Below are positions 1 through 7,829 of a stretch of DNA of 64,000 bases, one piece after another. The notes beneath the pieces were generated by a model. It was not told the DNA's origin and did not search any database. It worked only from the letters and a program-made list of their open reading frames with translations. Source of the stretch: Prochlorococcus sp. scB243_495L20 (GTDB taxonomy: Bacteria; Cyanobacteriota; Cyanobacteriia; PCC-6307; Cyanobiaceae); NCBI GenBank assembly GCA_000634215.1, contig JFLX01000090.1:27394-91393 (forward strand), given 5' to 3'. The stretch's first letter is position 1. Each line of letters starts with the position of its first letter. The position numbers and the translations under genes were made by a program.

Positions 1-26
1 TTTGATTTAAGTCAACTAATTTTGCT

Positions 27-179
27 ATGCATATTTTATTATTTCCTGTCGGATTTATTCTTTGGTATCTAGCTTATGAAGCAAAACCTATCATTAATGA
101 TGAAGTAACACTTAATTGGGAAGAAAAAAATACAATTAAAAGAAATAAACTTTTAAATATAATCAACGAAAGCTTTTAA
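27..179 (+). CDS. Small unknown membrane protein, 50 aa
   Basis: The frame opens at the ATG at 27, after an in-frame TGA at 3-5, and ends with TAA at 177-179. Residues 3-17 are hydrophobic (LLFPVGFILWYLA), followed by a charged tail rich in Lys, Glu and Asn. This resembles a small single-helix membrane protein with a cytoplasmic tail. No good ribosome-binding site is visible and I do not recognise a family. It could be a chance frame, but the amphipathic layout and length match the other small genes that follow. Confidence 0.45.
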   Translation: MHILLFPVGFILWYLAYEAKPIINDEVTLNWEEKNTIKRNKLLNIINESF

Positions 180-517
180 AATTTACTGTTAATCGATTTT
201 GACCATTCCTTGTGCTTATTATCTAGATCTGAGATTAACTGTTTTTGATAAGTAAATTTGAGTTGATTTTCGTTAAGTGATTTTTTTGTGATAATCATCT
301 CTTTAGAGAAAAAAATTGGAGTGTTAGAACTCCTAATTTTTTTATTGCCTTCCATATAATGAATTTATCTATTTTTTTATATGACTTAAAAGGTTATAGT
401 CTCAATATTTTTATATTATTTTTATATTTCCTTCATATGTGTTTTTAGCAAGTTTGTAAAAAAAAATTAGTTTATTAAATAATAAAGGCTATATTTAAAC
501 AAAATATATGTTTTATC
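180..517. other. 338-base gap: one hairpin, no gene seen
   Basis: I find no convincing reading frame here. The stretch is very AT-rich. Its one clear element is a hairpin followed by a T run at about 313-343, listed separately. The bases between the 50-residue gene and that hairpin could be a long 3' untranslated region or a short non-coding RNA. Confidence 0.5.
313..343 (+). terminator. Rho-independent terminator-like hairpin
   Basis: AATTGGAGT at about 314-322 can pair with ACTCCTAATT at about 329-338, with one bulged base and a short loop, and runs into a T tract. The flanking A run makes it potentially bidirectional. The nearest plus-strand stop codon is about 130 bases upstream, so the terminated transcript is not obvious. 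Confidence 0.55.
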
Positions 518-691
518 ATGAATCTAAAGGAGAGAGGGATTACTGTTGGAGATTTACTAATAATTCTAATAATAATAATCACTTCTACAATATTAATTAA
601 ATCATTTAGCAAGGATAAGAAAACAACACTTAATTATAGTAATCAAGAGCAAGTTTCTTATAAGGAAAATAACTATCAAAAATTTATTTGA
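518..691 (+). CDS. Small protein with prepilin-like N-terminus, 57 aa
   Basis: The ATG at 518 opens a 57-residue frame. The N-terminus is a short basic leader ending in Gly7, followed by ITVGDLLIILIII. This resembles a type IV prepilin signal: Gly at -1, a hydrophobic +1 residue and an acidic residue at +5, here Asp instead of the usual Glu. A hydrophobic helix runs to about residue 27 and a short polar Lys/Asn-rich tail ends the protein. It is far shorter than real pilins, so it may be a minor pilin-like peptide or simply a single-pass membrane protein. No pilin genes flank it. Confidence 0.5.
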   Translation: MNLKERGITVGDLLIILIIIITSTILIKSFSKDKKTTLNYSNQEQVSYKENNYQKFI

Positions 692-801
692 ATAGCTTAT
701 ATAAATTATTTATAAAACTCTTATTTAATTGAATTAACTATTAAGTATCTATTATGTAAATTTCAAGAATTAATAATTATCAAAAAATGAGTTTCTGTAT
801 T

Positions 802-978
802 TTAAATATTTTGATTAAATGATTTAGAACTTTCCCATTTCAAGTTATCCTTTAAATCATTGATATCATTTGATATTGAAACTAAATTAACCATTTGAAG
901 AATTTGACTTTTATTTAGTCTATTAATAACAATAAGTTTATTAAGCATTTCTAAAACAGATTTATCATTAATATTCAT
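802..978 (-). CDS. Small unknown protein, 58 aa
   Basis: A minus-strand frame from the ATG at 978 to the TAA at 802. The protein is soluble-looking and mostly helical, with an Ile/Leu/Asn pattern and a single Trp near the end (DNLKWESS). There is no membrane segment and no motif I recognise. It lies between two plus-strand small genes in a region made only of small genes. It is probably a real short hypothetical, though an AT-rich chance frame cannot be excluded. Confidence 0.4.
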   Translation of the reverse strand: MNINDKSVLEMLNKLIVINRLNKSQILQMVNLVSISNDINDLKDNLKWESSKSFNQNI

Positions 979-1162
979 TATTTGTATAAAAAGCTATGAT
1001 CCTACAATTCAAATATTTTATATTGTAATTTTAAAATTTCATTATATTTTTTATGCTAAATATAAAAAATATTTATAAAATCATCAAAAATAAAACTTTT
1101 ACTTATATGAAAATATCTTAAGCTCAGTTTCTTATAAATTCGTTTATTGTAAAAAGAAAAAA

Positions 1163-1333
1163 ATGAAAAAAAACTCCAAGAAAGATTACCTTAATAGAGA
1201 TGAAGTTAATGAAATGATTGAATCAGCTTTAAGGAGACATAATAGAAGATCTACAATAATATCAAGCGTACTTGGCTGGATCTTAATTGGAGGTTATTCG
1301 TTTGGACTTTTTCAAGCAGTTCAAAATGTCTAA
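1163..1333 (+). CDS. Small single-helix membrane protein, 56 aa
   Basis: The frame starts at the ATG at 1163. Residues 1-30 are basic and helical (NRDEVNEMIESALRRHNRR), and residues 33-52 form one membrane helix (SSVLGWILIGGYSFGLF). The N-terminal charge bias suggests the N-terminus stays in the cytoplasm. Upstream is a purine run, not a strong Shine-Dalgarno site. No family recognised; the organisation is typical of small conserved picocyanobacterial membrane proteins. Confidence 0.55.
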   Translation: MKKNSKKDYLNRDEVNEMIESALRRHNRRSTIISSVLGWILIGGYSFGLFQAVQNV

Positions 1334-1396
1334 TTAATCTCAACATTAAATAAGAACTTCCTAAATGATAAATTAATATAAGACTAATAATTTTTT

Positions 1397-1618
1397 ATGA
1401 GGGAATATATTAAGGCAAATCTTACAGTGATAAGAAAATATTTAAAAAAACGAAAAAAGTATACATCAAAATTAAATAATGCTTCGATAATGGAAGAATT
1501 CAAAGAATGGAGCAAAGATCCATTACCTGAAACAGAATCAATATGGACTTTACCTGACTTAACGAGTAATGAAAGGCTAAAAAATTTTTGTCGCTCAATT
1601 AAGAAGGAAATAAGATAA
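1397..1618 (+). CDS. Small basic unknown protein, 73 aa
   Basis: A strongly basic soluble protein (KKRKK near residue 18) with a Trp-rich centre (EEFKEWSKDP, ESIWTLPDL). No membrane segment is visible. The start ATG at 1397 lies 63 bases after the preceding small gene on the same strand, so the two could be cotranscribed. I do not recognise the family. Confidence 0.55.
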   Translation: MREYIKANLTVIRKYLKKRKKYTSKLNNASIMEEFKEWSKDPLPETESIWTLPDLTSNERLKNFCRSIKKEIR

Positions 1619-1622
1619 GTTT

Positions 1623-1781
1623 TTAACTACCTAGTTGTATATGATTTACCTTTAAATAAAAATAACCCGCAAATCCAACTATATTCAAAATTAAAACGAA
1701 AATCCAAGCTCCAATTGGCTGATTAGAATCAAATTTTTTTATTTTAACTTTTTCCTTTAGTCTTTCAATATATTTAGCCAT
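1623..1781 (-). CDS. Small single-helix membrane protein, 52 aa
   Basis: A minus-strand frame from the ATG at 1781. A basic helical N-terminus (ERLKEKVKIKK) is followed by one membrane helix at about residues 24-44 (GAWIFVLILNIVGFAGYFYL) and a short tail. It is convergent with the 73-residue gene, 4 bases from its stop. The layout resembles picocyanobacterial small membrane proteins of unknown function. Function not assigned. Confidence 0.6.
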   Translation of the reverse strand: MAKYIERLKEKVKIKKFDSNQPIGAWIFVLILNIVGFAGYFYLKVNHIQLGS

Positions 1782-2082
1782 AATTAAAAATATTAAAAAG
1801 AATATTTCTAATTATAGAGAGTTAAATTTTAAGGAATCTTAAATAAAATAAAATTTCTTTTAATTTGAATTTTTATTGTCAAGTCTGTTAATGGGATATT
1901 TAATTAACTCCTTTTTTAGATTTTTTAAAAGTTTATTATGATTCAAAATTGTAAATTTCCTAGTAAAGGAATAATGCCATTTCATTGAATAAAAAAAAAA
2001 CTTGCTAATTCATTATTAATAAAATTATAATACTTATTACGGTCAAAAAGACCATACATAATTTAAATAAGGACAAATTTTC
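1782..2082. other. 301-base intergenic region carrying the peroxiredoxin promoter
   Basis: No reading frame is convincing. The right half holds a good -35/-10 pair and a GGTC/GACC inverted repeat directly ahead of the peroxiredoxin gene, listed separately. The left half is AT-rich without visible structure. Confidence 0.5.
2002..2031 (+). promoter_or_regulatory. Predicted sigma70-type promoter of the peroxiredoxin gene
   Basis: TTGCTA at 2002-2007 and a perfect TATAAT at 2026-2031 are separated by 18 bases, placing a start site near 2038-2040. The 5' untranslated region would then begin at the GGTC AAAAA GACC inverted repeat at 2041-2053. A Shine-Dalgarno-like AAGGA at 2069-2073 precedes the ATG at 2083. 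Confidence 0.6.
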
Positions 2083-2667
2083 ATGAGCTTAAAAGTAGGC
2101 CAAGAAGCACCAAACTTTAGTGCTACCGCAGTATATGATCAAGAGTTTAAGGAGATTACACTTTCAGGTCTAAGAGGTAAATGGGTTGTTCTATTCTTTT
2201 ACCCTCTAGATTTTACATTTGTATGTCCAACTGAAATCACAGCATTTAGTGATAGATACCAAGATTTCTCGGCACTTAATACGGAAATACTTGGTGTATC
2301 AGTTGATAGCAAGCACTGTCATTTGGCTTGGATACAAACCCCAAGAAATGAAGGTGGTATAGGTGATATTAACTATCCGTTAGTTTCTGACTTAAAAAGA
2401 GAAATTTGCCAGGCTTACAATGTTCTAAATGATGATGGGGAGGCTGATAGAGGTTTATTTCTTATCAATCCCGAAGGAGTAGTTATGCATACGACTGTTA
2501 ACAAGGCTCCTGTAGGTAGAAATGTTGATGAAACGCTAAGGATTCTTCAAGGCTATCAATACGTTGCGGCGAACCCCGATGAAGTGTGTCCAGCAAACTG
2601 GACCCCCGGGGAGAAAACAATGTTAGAGGACCCAAAAGGTAGTAAGGAATATTTTTCTGCGCTATAG
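2083..2667 (+). CDS. 2-Cys peroxiredoxin (thioredoxin peroxidase)
   Basis: Reduces hydrogen peroxide and alkyl hydroperoxides using a peroxidatic cysteine and a resolving cysteine, normally recharged by thioredoxin. At 194 residues it has the length of typical 2-Cys peroxiredoxins. The peroxidatic Cys48 sits in FTFVCPTE, preceded by FYPLDF, and the resolving Cys169 is in EVCPANW. The C-terminal YF motif near residue 190 is present; in family members this motif is linked to sensitivity to overoxidation. The gene has its own promoter and an AAGGA ribosome site. It is probably cytoplasmic and protects against peroxide made by photosynthesis. Identity is firm; the gene name varies in cyanobacteria. 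Confidence 0.95.
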   Translation: MSLKVGQEAPNFSATAVYDQEFKEITLSGLRGKWVVLFFYPLDFTFVCPTEITAFSDRYQDFSALNTEILGVSVDSKHCHLAWIQTPRNEGGIGDINYPLVSDLKREICQAYNVLNDDGEADRGLFLINPEGVVMHTTVNKAPVGRNVDETLRILQGYQYVAANPDEVCPANWTPGEKTMLEDPKGSKEYFSAL

Positions 2668-2682
2668 GAGAATTAGAAACAT

Positions 2683-3435
2683 TTAAGTAAGTAATGAGTA
2701 GTAAATACTTATAAAAAAATAAAAAATAAATATATTCAAAAAGGGGATAACATCCTCTTTTTGAGGTTTGTGTACAATCCAATCGCTCAAATTAGTTTTA
2801 TATGATAAAAAGGACCACGTATAAAAAGAAATTTCTATTGCGACTAGGATAAAAAGATTAATTAAATTTAGGTCATTTAAACCAAAATATCTATAAATAT
2901 GAAACTGATCATCAACACTCATATTAATAATTTGAAGATGCCAAAGATAGAGAGAAATCAAAATAAAATTTACCAATATTATTTTTTTTAAAAGAAACCT
3001 AGATTTCTTAAAAATTAATAGGATAGAAATTAAAAATATGAAAAAACATAACTGTGGAATATCCGGATTTGGGACATTAATTCCTTCAAGAAATAGATTA
3101 ATTATAAGATCAAAATTTATATATATATAATCAGCTATTAAGAAAGAGAGAAATATTAAATTTATTGCTACTAAGAATAATAATCTTTTTCCTTTAATTA
3201 TTTTTTTACTATGGATTTTATCCTTAATAAAACTATAATCTGTATAGTTATTTAAAGAGTTTATATACACCAAAGATGGACATATTGCTCCGCTCAAATA
3301 GTAAAGGATTAAATAAAAGGAAATATCATTAATATTGAGTGAATACAAATTAAACCATTGTTTTTGTACAAATGGAAGAATAAGTAAAAATGAAAGTTTA
3401 ACAAATAACTTCGTTGTATTGTTTTTAATTATCAA
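2683..3435 (-). CDS. Unknown multi-pass membrane protein, 250 aa
   Basis: Six to seven hydrophobic segments are visible, at roughly residues 10-24, 37-57, 86-110, 128-143, 150-168, 190-212 and 230-248. Between them lie short polar loops rich in Lys and Asn. The loop after helix 3 contains a PNPD motif, and a WHLQ motif follows helix 5. It lies 32 bases downstream of the ftsH-like gene on the same strand and could share its transcript. I cannot assign a family or transport function. Confidence 0.6.
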   Translation of the reverse strand: MIIKNNTTKLFVKLSFLLILPFVQKQWFNLYSLNINDISFYLILYYLSGAICPSLVYINSLNNYTDYSFIKDKIHSKKIIKGKRLLFLVAINLIFLSFLIADYIYINFDLIINLFLEGINVPNPDIPQLCFFIFLISILLIFKKSRFLLKKIILVNFILISLYLWHLQIINMSVDDQFHIYRYFGLNDLNLINLFILVAIEISFYTWSFLSYKTNLSDWIVHKPQKEDVIPFLNIFIFYFFISIYYSLLT

Positions 3436-3467
3436 GAAAATATTTTTTTTAATTTAAAGCAATTAAA

Positions 3468-5222
3468 TCAAACTTTCAACAATTTTGAAGTTGTTAATTT
3501 AAAAACTTTTTTATCTATAGTTTCTTGATTTAAAAGTATATCAACTAATTTATCCAGTAAGACTCTATTTTTTTTCAATATTTTTATTGAATTATTTAAT
3601 GAAATTTTAGAAATATTTATGATTTCATTATCTATTCTAGAACTGGTATTTTCTGCTATAAGAGGCTTTCTTCTAAATAATCCATCTCCTAAATACATTT
3701 CATTATTATCAGAATCCATTGAAATTGGTCCAATAATTGAAAATCCATATTTTGTAACCATTTCCCTTACGATATTTGTCGCATAAGAGATATCGTTTAT
3801 GGAGCATTGTGTAATTTCACCTTCACCAAAAACTATCGTTTCTGCTGCTCTTCCAGCTAGAGCAATTTCAATTTTTGAAAATAATAATTTTTTTGAAATC
3901 AATCCACTAGAAATTACATCTTCATCAGGGCATATTTTTGTATATCCTCCTATGGATCCAGATCTAGGTAAAATCGTAATTTTATCAACTGATTCAATTC
4001 CATTTCTCACAGCAGATACAATTGCTCTACCTACTTCGTTATAAGCAATAATTTTTTTCATATTAGGAGAAGTTATTAATGAGCTTCTCAGGCCAATGGT
4101 AATTTTATCAAGAGCATTTTCTATATGAAGATCATTGATTAATTTAGATTCGTCTCTTGCACAGTGAATAGCACTCTCGTTCATCAAGTTTGCAAGATCT
4201 GCTCCCGAAAATCCGACTGTTCTAGAAGCCCAATATCCTAAGTCAACATCGCTTGAAAGTGGTTTGGAAAGAGAGTGAACTGAAAGAATTTTTTTTCTTC
4301 CATCTAAATCTGGAAGCATTACTTCAATTTTCCTATCAAATCTACCTGGTCTTAATAATGCTGCATCCAAAATATCTGGTCTATTTGTTGCTGCTAAAAC
4401 AATAATCCCAGAATTATCAGCAAAACCATCTAATTCAGTTAGAAGCTGATTAAGGGTTTGTTCTCTTTCATCATTTCCACCTCCGATCCCAGACCCTCTT
4501 TGCCTACCAATGGAATCAATTTCATCAATAAAAATTATACAAGGAGATTTTTCCTTAGCCTTAGAGAACAGATCACGAACTCGGCTTGCTCCAACACCAA
4601 CAAAAAGTTCTACAAACTCTGAAGCCGATATTGAGAGAAAAGGTACTCCTGATTCACCAGCAATTGCTTTAGCTAATAATGTTTTTCCTGTCCCTGGTGG
4701 GCCTATTAGGAGAACTCCCTTAGGAACTTTCGCTCCAAGATTTTCAAATTTCTTTGGTTCTTTCAAAAATGTTATTACCTCTTTTAATTCCTCTGCGGCT
4801 TCAGGGACGCCAGCTACATCGTCGAATCTCGTTTCTACATCATCAATAGTTACAAATTTAGATTGATTTTTGGTAAAACCAAAAGCTCTGGAGGCCAATT
4901 TTGATGAACTCCTCAAGATTAAGACTATAGCTAATATGAAAATTAGGAAAAGACTTATTGAAGCGAATGAATTAGCAGCTGAGGCTTCTTTTCTACTATT
5001 GTTAATAGTTAGATCTACCTTATTTTCAGTAGCCTTTTCAAGGATTAATTGATCGTTGTAAAGGATAGGTATTTTAAATTTATCTCCATTTTTATACAGA
5101 ACATCAATTTCTCTCTCCCTTGGATAGAAGAATATTGATTCTATTTTCCCCGTCTCTATATCTTCTAGAAGATCCGAATAACTTGATTTAGAATCTGAAT
5201 ATGAGAATTTTGATCTAAACAC
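3468..5222 (-). CDS. ftsH: FtsH-family AAA protein with degenerate protease motif
   Basis: FtsH proteins are membrane-anchored AAA+ zinc proteases. The ATPase is intact: Walker A GPPGTGKT at 174-181, Walker B FIDEID at 231-236, AATN at 277-280 and the RPGRFDR arginine-finger region at 291-297. The protease motif HExxH is replaced by NEVGR at 395-399, so both zinc-binding histidines are lost although the Glu remains; the third ligand, Asp477, is kept. Only one membrane helix (about 86-104) is present because the protein lacks the usual first helix. The start is GTG at 5222, and an in-frame TAA three codons upstream rules out a longer form. Expected to unfold or chaperone membrane proteins rather than cut them, like plastid FtsHi proteins. 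Confidence 0.9.
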   Translation of the reverse strand: MFRSKFSYSDSKSSYSDLLEDIETGKIESIFFYPREREIDVLYKNGDKFKIPILYNDQLILEKATENKVDLTINNSRKEASAANSFASISLFLIFILAIVLILRSSSKLASRAFGFTKNQSKFVTIDDVETRFDDVAGVPEAAEELKEVITFLKEPKKFENLGAKVPKGVLLIGPPGTGKTLLAKAIAGESGVPFLSISASEFVELFVGVGASRVRDLFSKAKEKSPCIIFIDEIDSIGRQRGSGIGGGNDEREQTLNQLLTELDGFADNSGIIVLAATNRPDILDAALLRPGRFDRKIEVMLPDLDGRKKILSVHSLSKPLSSDVDLGYWASRTVGFSGADLANLMNESAIHCARDESKLINDLHIENALDKITIGLRSSLITSPNMKKIIAYNEVGRAIVSAVRNGIESVDKITILPRSGSIGGYTKICPDEDVISSGLISKKLLFSKIEIALAGRAAETIVFGEGEITQCSINDISYATNIVREMVTKYGFSIIGPISMDSDNNEMYLGDGLFRRKPLIAENTSSRIDNEIINISKISLNNSIKILKKNRVLLDKLVDILLNQETIDKKVFKLTTSKLLKV

Positions 5223-5353
5223 TAATCTTTATAAGTGATTAATAAAGCATATATGCTTATTTAAAAAATTGACGTATATAAACAAAATATACTCAAAAGT
5301 TTTGGAGATAACCAGTTAAAGGTTATATTATTATATGGAAATAAAGAAACAGA

Positions 5354-5521
5354 ATGGCTGTACCAAAGAAGAAAAAATCAAAGAGCAAAAGGAACCAAAG
5401 GCACGCTGTTTGGAAAGGAAAAGCAGCAATAGCAGCTCAAAAAGCTATATCTTTAGGTAAATCAGTTTTAACTGGGAAAGCTCAAGGATTTGTTTATCCT
5501 ATTGAGGAAGAAGAAGAGTAG
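5354..5521 (+). CDS. rpmF: 50S ribosomal protein L32
   Basis: A 55-residue basic protein starting [20 protein letters not shown], the hallmark N-terminus of bacterial L32. It has no cysteines, so it is the zinc-free form. The C-terminus ends in a run of five glutamates. The gene is divergent from the ftsH-like gene. An inverted repeat, ATAACC at 5308-5313 and GGTTAT at 5321-5326, lies in its upstream region next to a TATATTATTATA stretch that may contain the -10 element. Confidence 0.95.
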   Translation: MAVPKKKKSKSKRNQRHAVWKGKAAIAAQKAISLGKSVLTGKAQGFVYPIEEEEE

Positions 5522-5524
5522 CTT

Positions 5525-5851
5525 TTAAGATCCTAATTTAAATGCTTCAAGTATAACGGCATAAATTGCACCAATTCTTAATTTATCAACTACGGTCCAT
5601 AGATAATAAAACTTTGAACTTGCGGCAGGTTTAATTCTTATAATGATTTCAATAAAAATAATGATTATTGGGACCATTATTAACTCATTTTTACCTTCAG
5701 ATATAAATTTTGTAATAAAATTTGCGAACAAAAAATAACCTGTCAAAACAGAAATTAGACCAATAGATTTTGTTCTCCAAGTATCACTTAGAAAACCAAA
5801 AAATAAATTATTTAACTGGTAGGTAATTCTTGAAAAATTAGTTTTTTGCAT
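5525..5851 (-). CDS. Ycf20-like DUF565 membrane protein
   Basis: A 108-residue protein with two membrane helices (about 31-50 and 56-71) flanked by a basic N-terminus and a C-terminal amphipathic region (KLRIGAIYAVILEAFKLG). The pattern, including Gly-Tyr-Phe in the first helix and the C-terminal ExFKLG, matches cyanobacterial DUF565, related to plastid Ycf20. In algae and plants Ycf20 proteins influence non-photochemical quenching; that role is only inferred here. Its 5' end overlaps the upstream phosphatase gene by 14 bases, implying coupled translation, and its stop lies 3 bases from the convergent rpmF. Confidence 0.7.
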   Translation of the reverse strand: MQKTNFSRITYQLNNLFFGFLSDTWRTKSIGLISVLTGYFLFANFITKFISEGKNELIMVPIIIIFIEIIIRIKPAASSKFYYLWTVVDKLRIGAIYAVILEAFKLGS

Positions 5852-6602
5852 TACTAAAAGACACTAAATAATCACTTAGAAAGTTATAGTCAATGTATGA
5901 TTTTTTTAGTTTAGGGCCTTTGATTACATTTGCCACATTATTCTGATCACCAAGACTGTCTAAAATACAATCTAATTTAATATTTTCCTCAATAACAATT
6001 GGGATATTTGAAGGGACAAAAATTGTTGGCAAGTTAGCTGCCAAGGAAGATTTCAATCCTGGATTGGAGTCTTCAAAAACAATTGAGTTGTTTTTGTTTA
6101 TACCACTTAGTTGGACAGCCTTTAAATATGGCAATGGATTTGGTTTCTTTAATTCAACGTCTTCGCTTGAAATAATGAACTCAAAAGGGTTCAAGCCATT
6201 AAAAAGATAATCAACAAGAAGATTGGCTTGAATTCTTGAACTTGAAGTAACAATAAATTGTCTTACTTTTTTTCTATGTAATTCATTTATTAATCTAAAA
6301 ACACCAGTTTTCAAGGTAACGCAATTTTTTTTTATAATTTCTAAATAATGAAACTGCTTTGTTTCATGAATTTTGAGAATTAAATCTTCCGAGAAATTAT
6401 CATTATTAAATTTAGCGTAATAAGCAATCCTATTTTTGCCCCCATTTATCTTCAGAAGTTTTATGTATGTATTAGTATCCCAATTCCAATCAATGCCAAG
6501 GTCATTAAAAGCATTATTAAAAGCAGGTAAATGGGCCTCTAATTCTGTATTTGCAATAGTCCCATCTAAATCCCAATAAACACCCTCCAGATAAGTCACC
6601 AA
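5838..6602 (-). CDS. HAD-family phosphatase, CbbY-like
   Basis: Haloacid-dehalogenase-fold phosphatase. Motif I is DLDGT at about residues 11-15, with the catalytic Asp first. Motif II is the SSS region near 120 (IVTSSSR). Motif III is the KKPNPLPY lysine near 152. Motif IV is FEDSNPG near 175. The cap-domain GGKNR motif (about 54-58) and the Glu-rich entry sequence match CbbY, which hydrolyses the Rubisco inhibitor xylulose-1,5-bisphosphate in phototrophs. A CbbY role would suit a carbon-fixing organism, but other sugar phosphates cannot be excluded. It is translationally coupled to the DUF565 gene downstream. Confidence 0.8.
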   Translation of the reverse strand: MVTYLEGVYWDLDGTIANTELEAHLPAFNNAFNDLGIDWNWDTNTYIKLLKINGGKNRIAYYAKFNNDNFSEDLILKIHETKQFHYLEIIKKNCVTLKTGVFRLINELHRKKVRQFIVTSSSRIQANLLVDYLFNGLNPFEFIISSEDVELKKPNPLPYLKAVQLSGINKNNSIVFEDSNPGLKSSLAANLPTIFVPSNIPIVIEENIKLDCILDSLGDQNNVANVIKGPKLKKSYIDYNFLSDYLVSFSNAKN

Positions 6603-6614
6603 AAAGAATTTCTT

Positions 6615-6692
6615 TTATTTACGGTAAAAAACAAGAGCAATTATTGCTGGTCCTGCTAACGCAACTACAGCCAAAGGAATAAGTGTTGCCAT
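6615..6692 (-). CDS. psb30: Photosystem II protein Psb30 (Ycf12)
   Basis: A 25-residue peptide that is almost entirely one membrane helix: a short N-terminus, LAVVALAGPAIIALVFY, then a basic RK end. The AGPxII core followed by a basic C-terminus matches Psb30/Ycf12, a single-helix subunit at the edge of the Photosystem II core near cytochrome b559. It is shorter than the version in many other cyanobacteria, which carry an extra N-terminal stretch. It lies upstream of the phosphatase gene on the same strand. Confidence 0.75.
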   Translation of the reverse strand: MATLIPLAVVALAGPAIIALVFYRK

Positions 6693-6774
6693 GATTAATG
6701 AATATGTTTTGTGATACTATTTTTACAAATAAATGATGAAACTGTACTGATACGTTACAAGATTGAATTAAATT

Positions 6775-7122
6775 ATGAAATCATGGACATGTATAGAAAA
6801 TTGTGGAGCTTGTTGTAAATTCGACTTGAACGAAAGAAGCGATTTGGCTAACAAACTTAACAAAGAAGATATAGTTTTGATAAATTCGATGACGGCTAAA
6901 GACGGTTGGTGTAAAAACCTGGACAGAGAAAATAAAAAATGCTTAATTTATGAAACAAGACCACATTTTTGCCGTGTAAGTGAATTTTCAACTTCATTTA
7001 AAGGATATTTTAAATCTGGTGATAAATTTTTGATAGATTGCTGCAAACAACATATTTCATCAAATTATGGATACCAAAGTAAAGAGATGAAATCTTTTAG
7101 AATTGCTGTTTCAGGAAAATGA
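6775..7122 (+). CDS. YkgJ-family CxxxCxxCC protein
   Basis: The N-terminal cluster Cys6-x3-Cys10-x2-Cys13-Cys14 is the signature of the YkgJ/UPF0153 family, thought to bind zinc or iron. Further cysteines follow: a WCKNL segment, KKCLIYETRPHFCRV (the typical C-x-Y-xxRPxxC element) and a DCC pair near residue 90. At 115 residues it is a compact soluble member. The stop codon overlaps the start of the next gene as ATGA, so it is translationally coupled to the UPF0016 transporter pair, which may hint at a metal-related role (inference). Confidence 0.8.
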   Translation: MKSWTCIENCGACCKFDLNERSDLANKLNKEDIVLINSMTAKDGWCKNLDRENKKCLIYETRPHFCRVSEFSTSFKGYFKSGDKFLIDCCKQHISSNYGYQSKEMKSFRIAVSGK

Positions 7123-7445
7123 ATAGTAAATTAGACAAAAAAGAAAACAATCTAGAAAAAAGTTTTTTTTCAATATTTATAACAACTTTTACAACAATTT
7201 TTATTGCTGAACTTGGCGATAAAACTCAGATAGCAACATTAATGCTTTCTGCCGAATCGGGCAGGCCAATAGTTGTGTTTCTTGGAAGTTCTCTAGCATT
7301 AATAAGCTCTAGCATAGTAGGAGTTCTTATTGGTAAATGGGTATCAAAAAAAATATCTCCTAGCAAATTTGCTTTATCTACTGGTACTTTAATGATATTG
7401 ATAAGTATATTTTTAGCTTATGAAACCTTCAAAAAATATTTATAA
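7119..7445 (+). CDS. UPF0016/GDT1 family half-transporter, first of pair
   Basis: UPF0016 (TMEM165/GDT1) proteins transport Mn2+ or Ca2+ by cation/proton antiport. Full-length members hold two copies of the motif ExGDKTQ; this 108-residue protein has one, ELGDKTQ at residues 31-37. Three helices are visible at about 17-33, 49-68 and 85-104. It starts on an ATGA overlap with the YkgJ-like gene and stops directly before the ATG of the second half, so the two halves are very likely made together and assemble as a heteromer. Cyanobacterial relatives export manganese; substrate here is inferred. Confidence 0.85.
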   Translation: MNSKLDKKENNLEKSFFSIFITTFTTIFIAELGDKTQIATLMLSAESGRPIVVFLGSSLALISSSIVGVLIGKWVSKKISPSKFALSTGTLMILISIFLAYETFKKYL

Positions 7446-7757
7446 ATGGTTTTAAGTTTATTACTATCAACATTTCTAACCGTTTTCATAGCTGAATTAG
7501 GTGACAAAACTCAACTAGCTACTTTAACTATAAGCGGCACTTCAAATAAACCATTAGCAGTTTTTTTAGGATCTTCTTCAGCACTTGTTTTTGCAAGTTT
7601 ACTAGGAGCTTTAACAGGTGGGTCTATTTCAGGTTTTTTACCCGAAGTAGTTCTTAAGTCAATAGCGTCCATTACATTTTTCATCATTGGTATAAGGCTT
7701 TTTATCAACTCTTTCACCATCGAAAAAGAAGAAAAAGAAGAGAAAGAAAATAATTAG
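7446..7757 (+). CDS. UPF0016/GDT1 family half-transporter, second of pair
   Basis: A 103-residue protein with one ELGDKTQ motif at residues 17-23 and three hydrophobic helices (about 4-18, 35-58, 68-90), ending in a highly charged Lys/Glu tail. It begins immediately after the TAA of the first half. Together the two small proteins equal one full-length UPF0016 transporter with antiparallel repeats. Function is most likely manganese or calcium/proton exchange in the thylakoid or plasma membrane. Confidence 0.85.
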   Translation: MVLSLLLSTFLTVFIAELGDKTQLATLTISGTSNKPLAVFLGSSSALVFASLLGALTGGSISGFLPEVVLKSIASITFFIIGIRLFINSFTIEKEEKEEKENN

Positions 7758-7829
7758 TTTTAAGCTTGGATAATAAGGTGTAATAATGAAGTGTATACCC
7801 CTAAATTAATTAATAATTTCATTTAGATC

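Noticed and set aside
2498..2782. 94-residue minus-strand frame over the end of the peroxiredoxin gene
   Set aside because: It lies opposite a firmly identified gene and has no family-like sequence.
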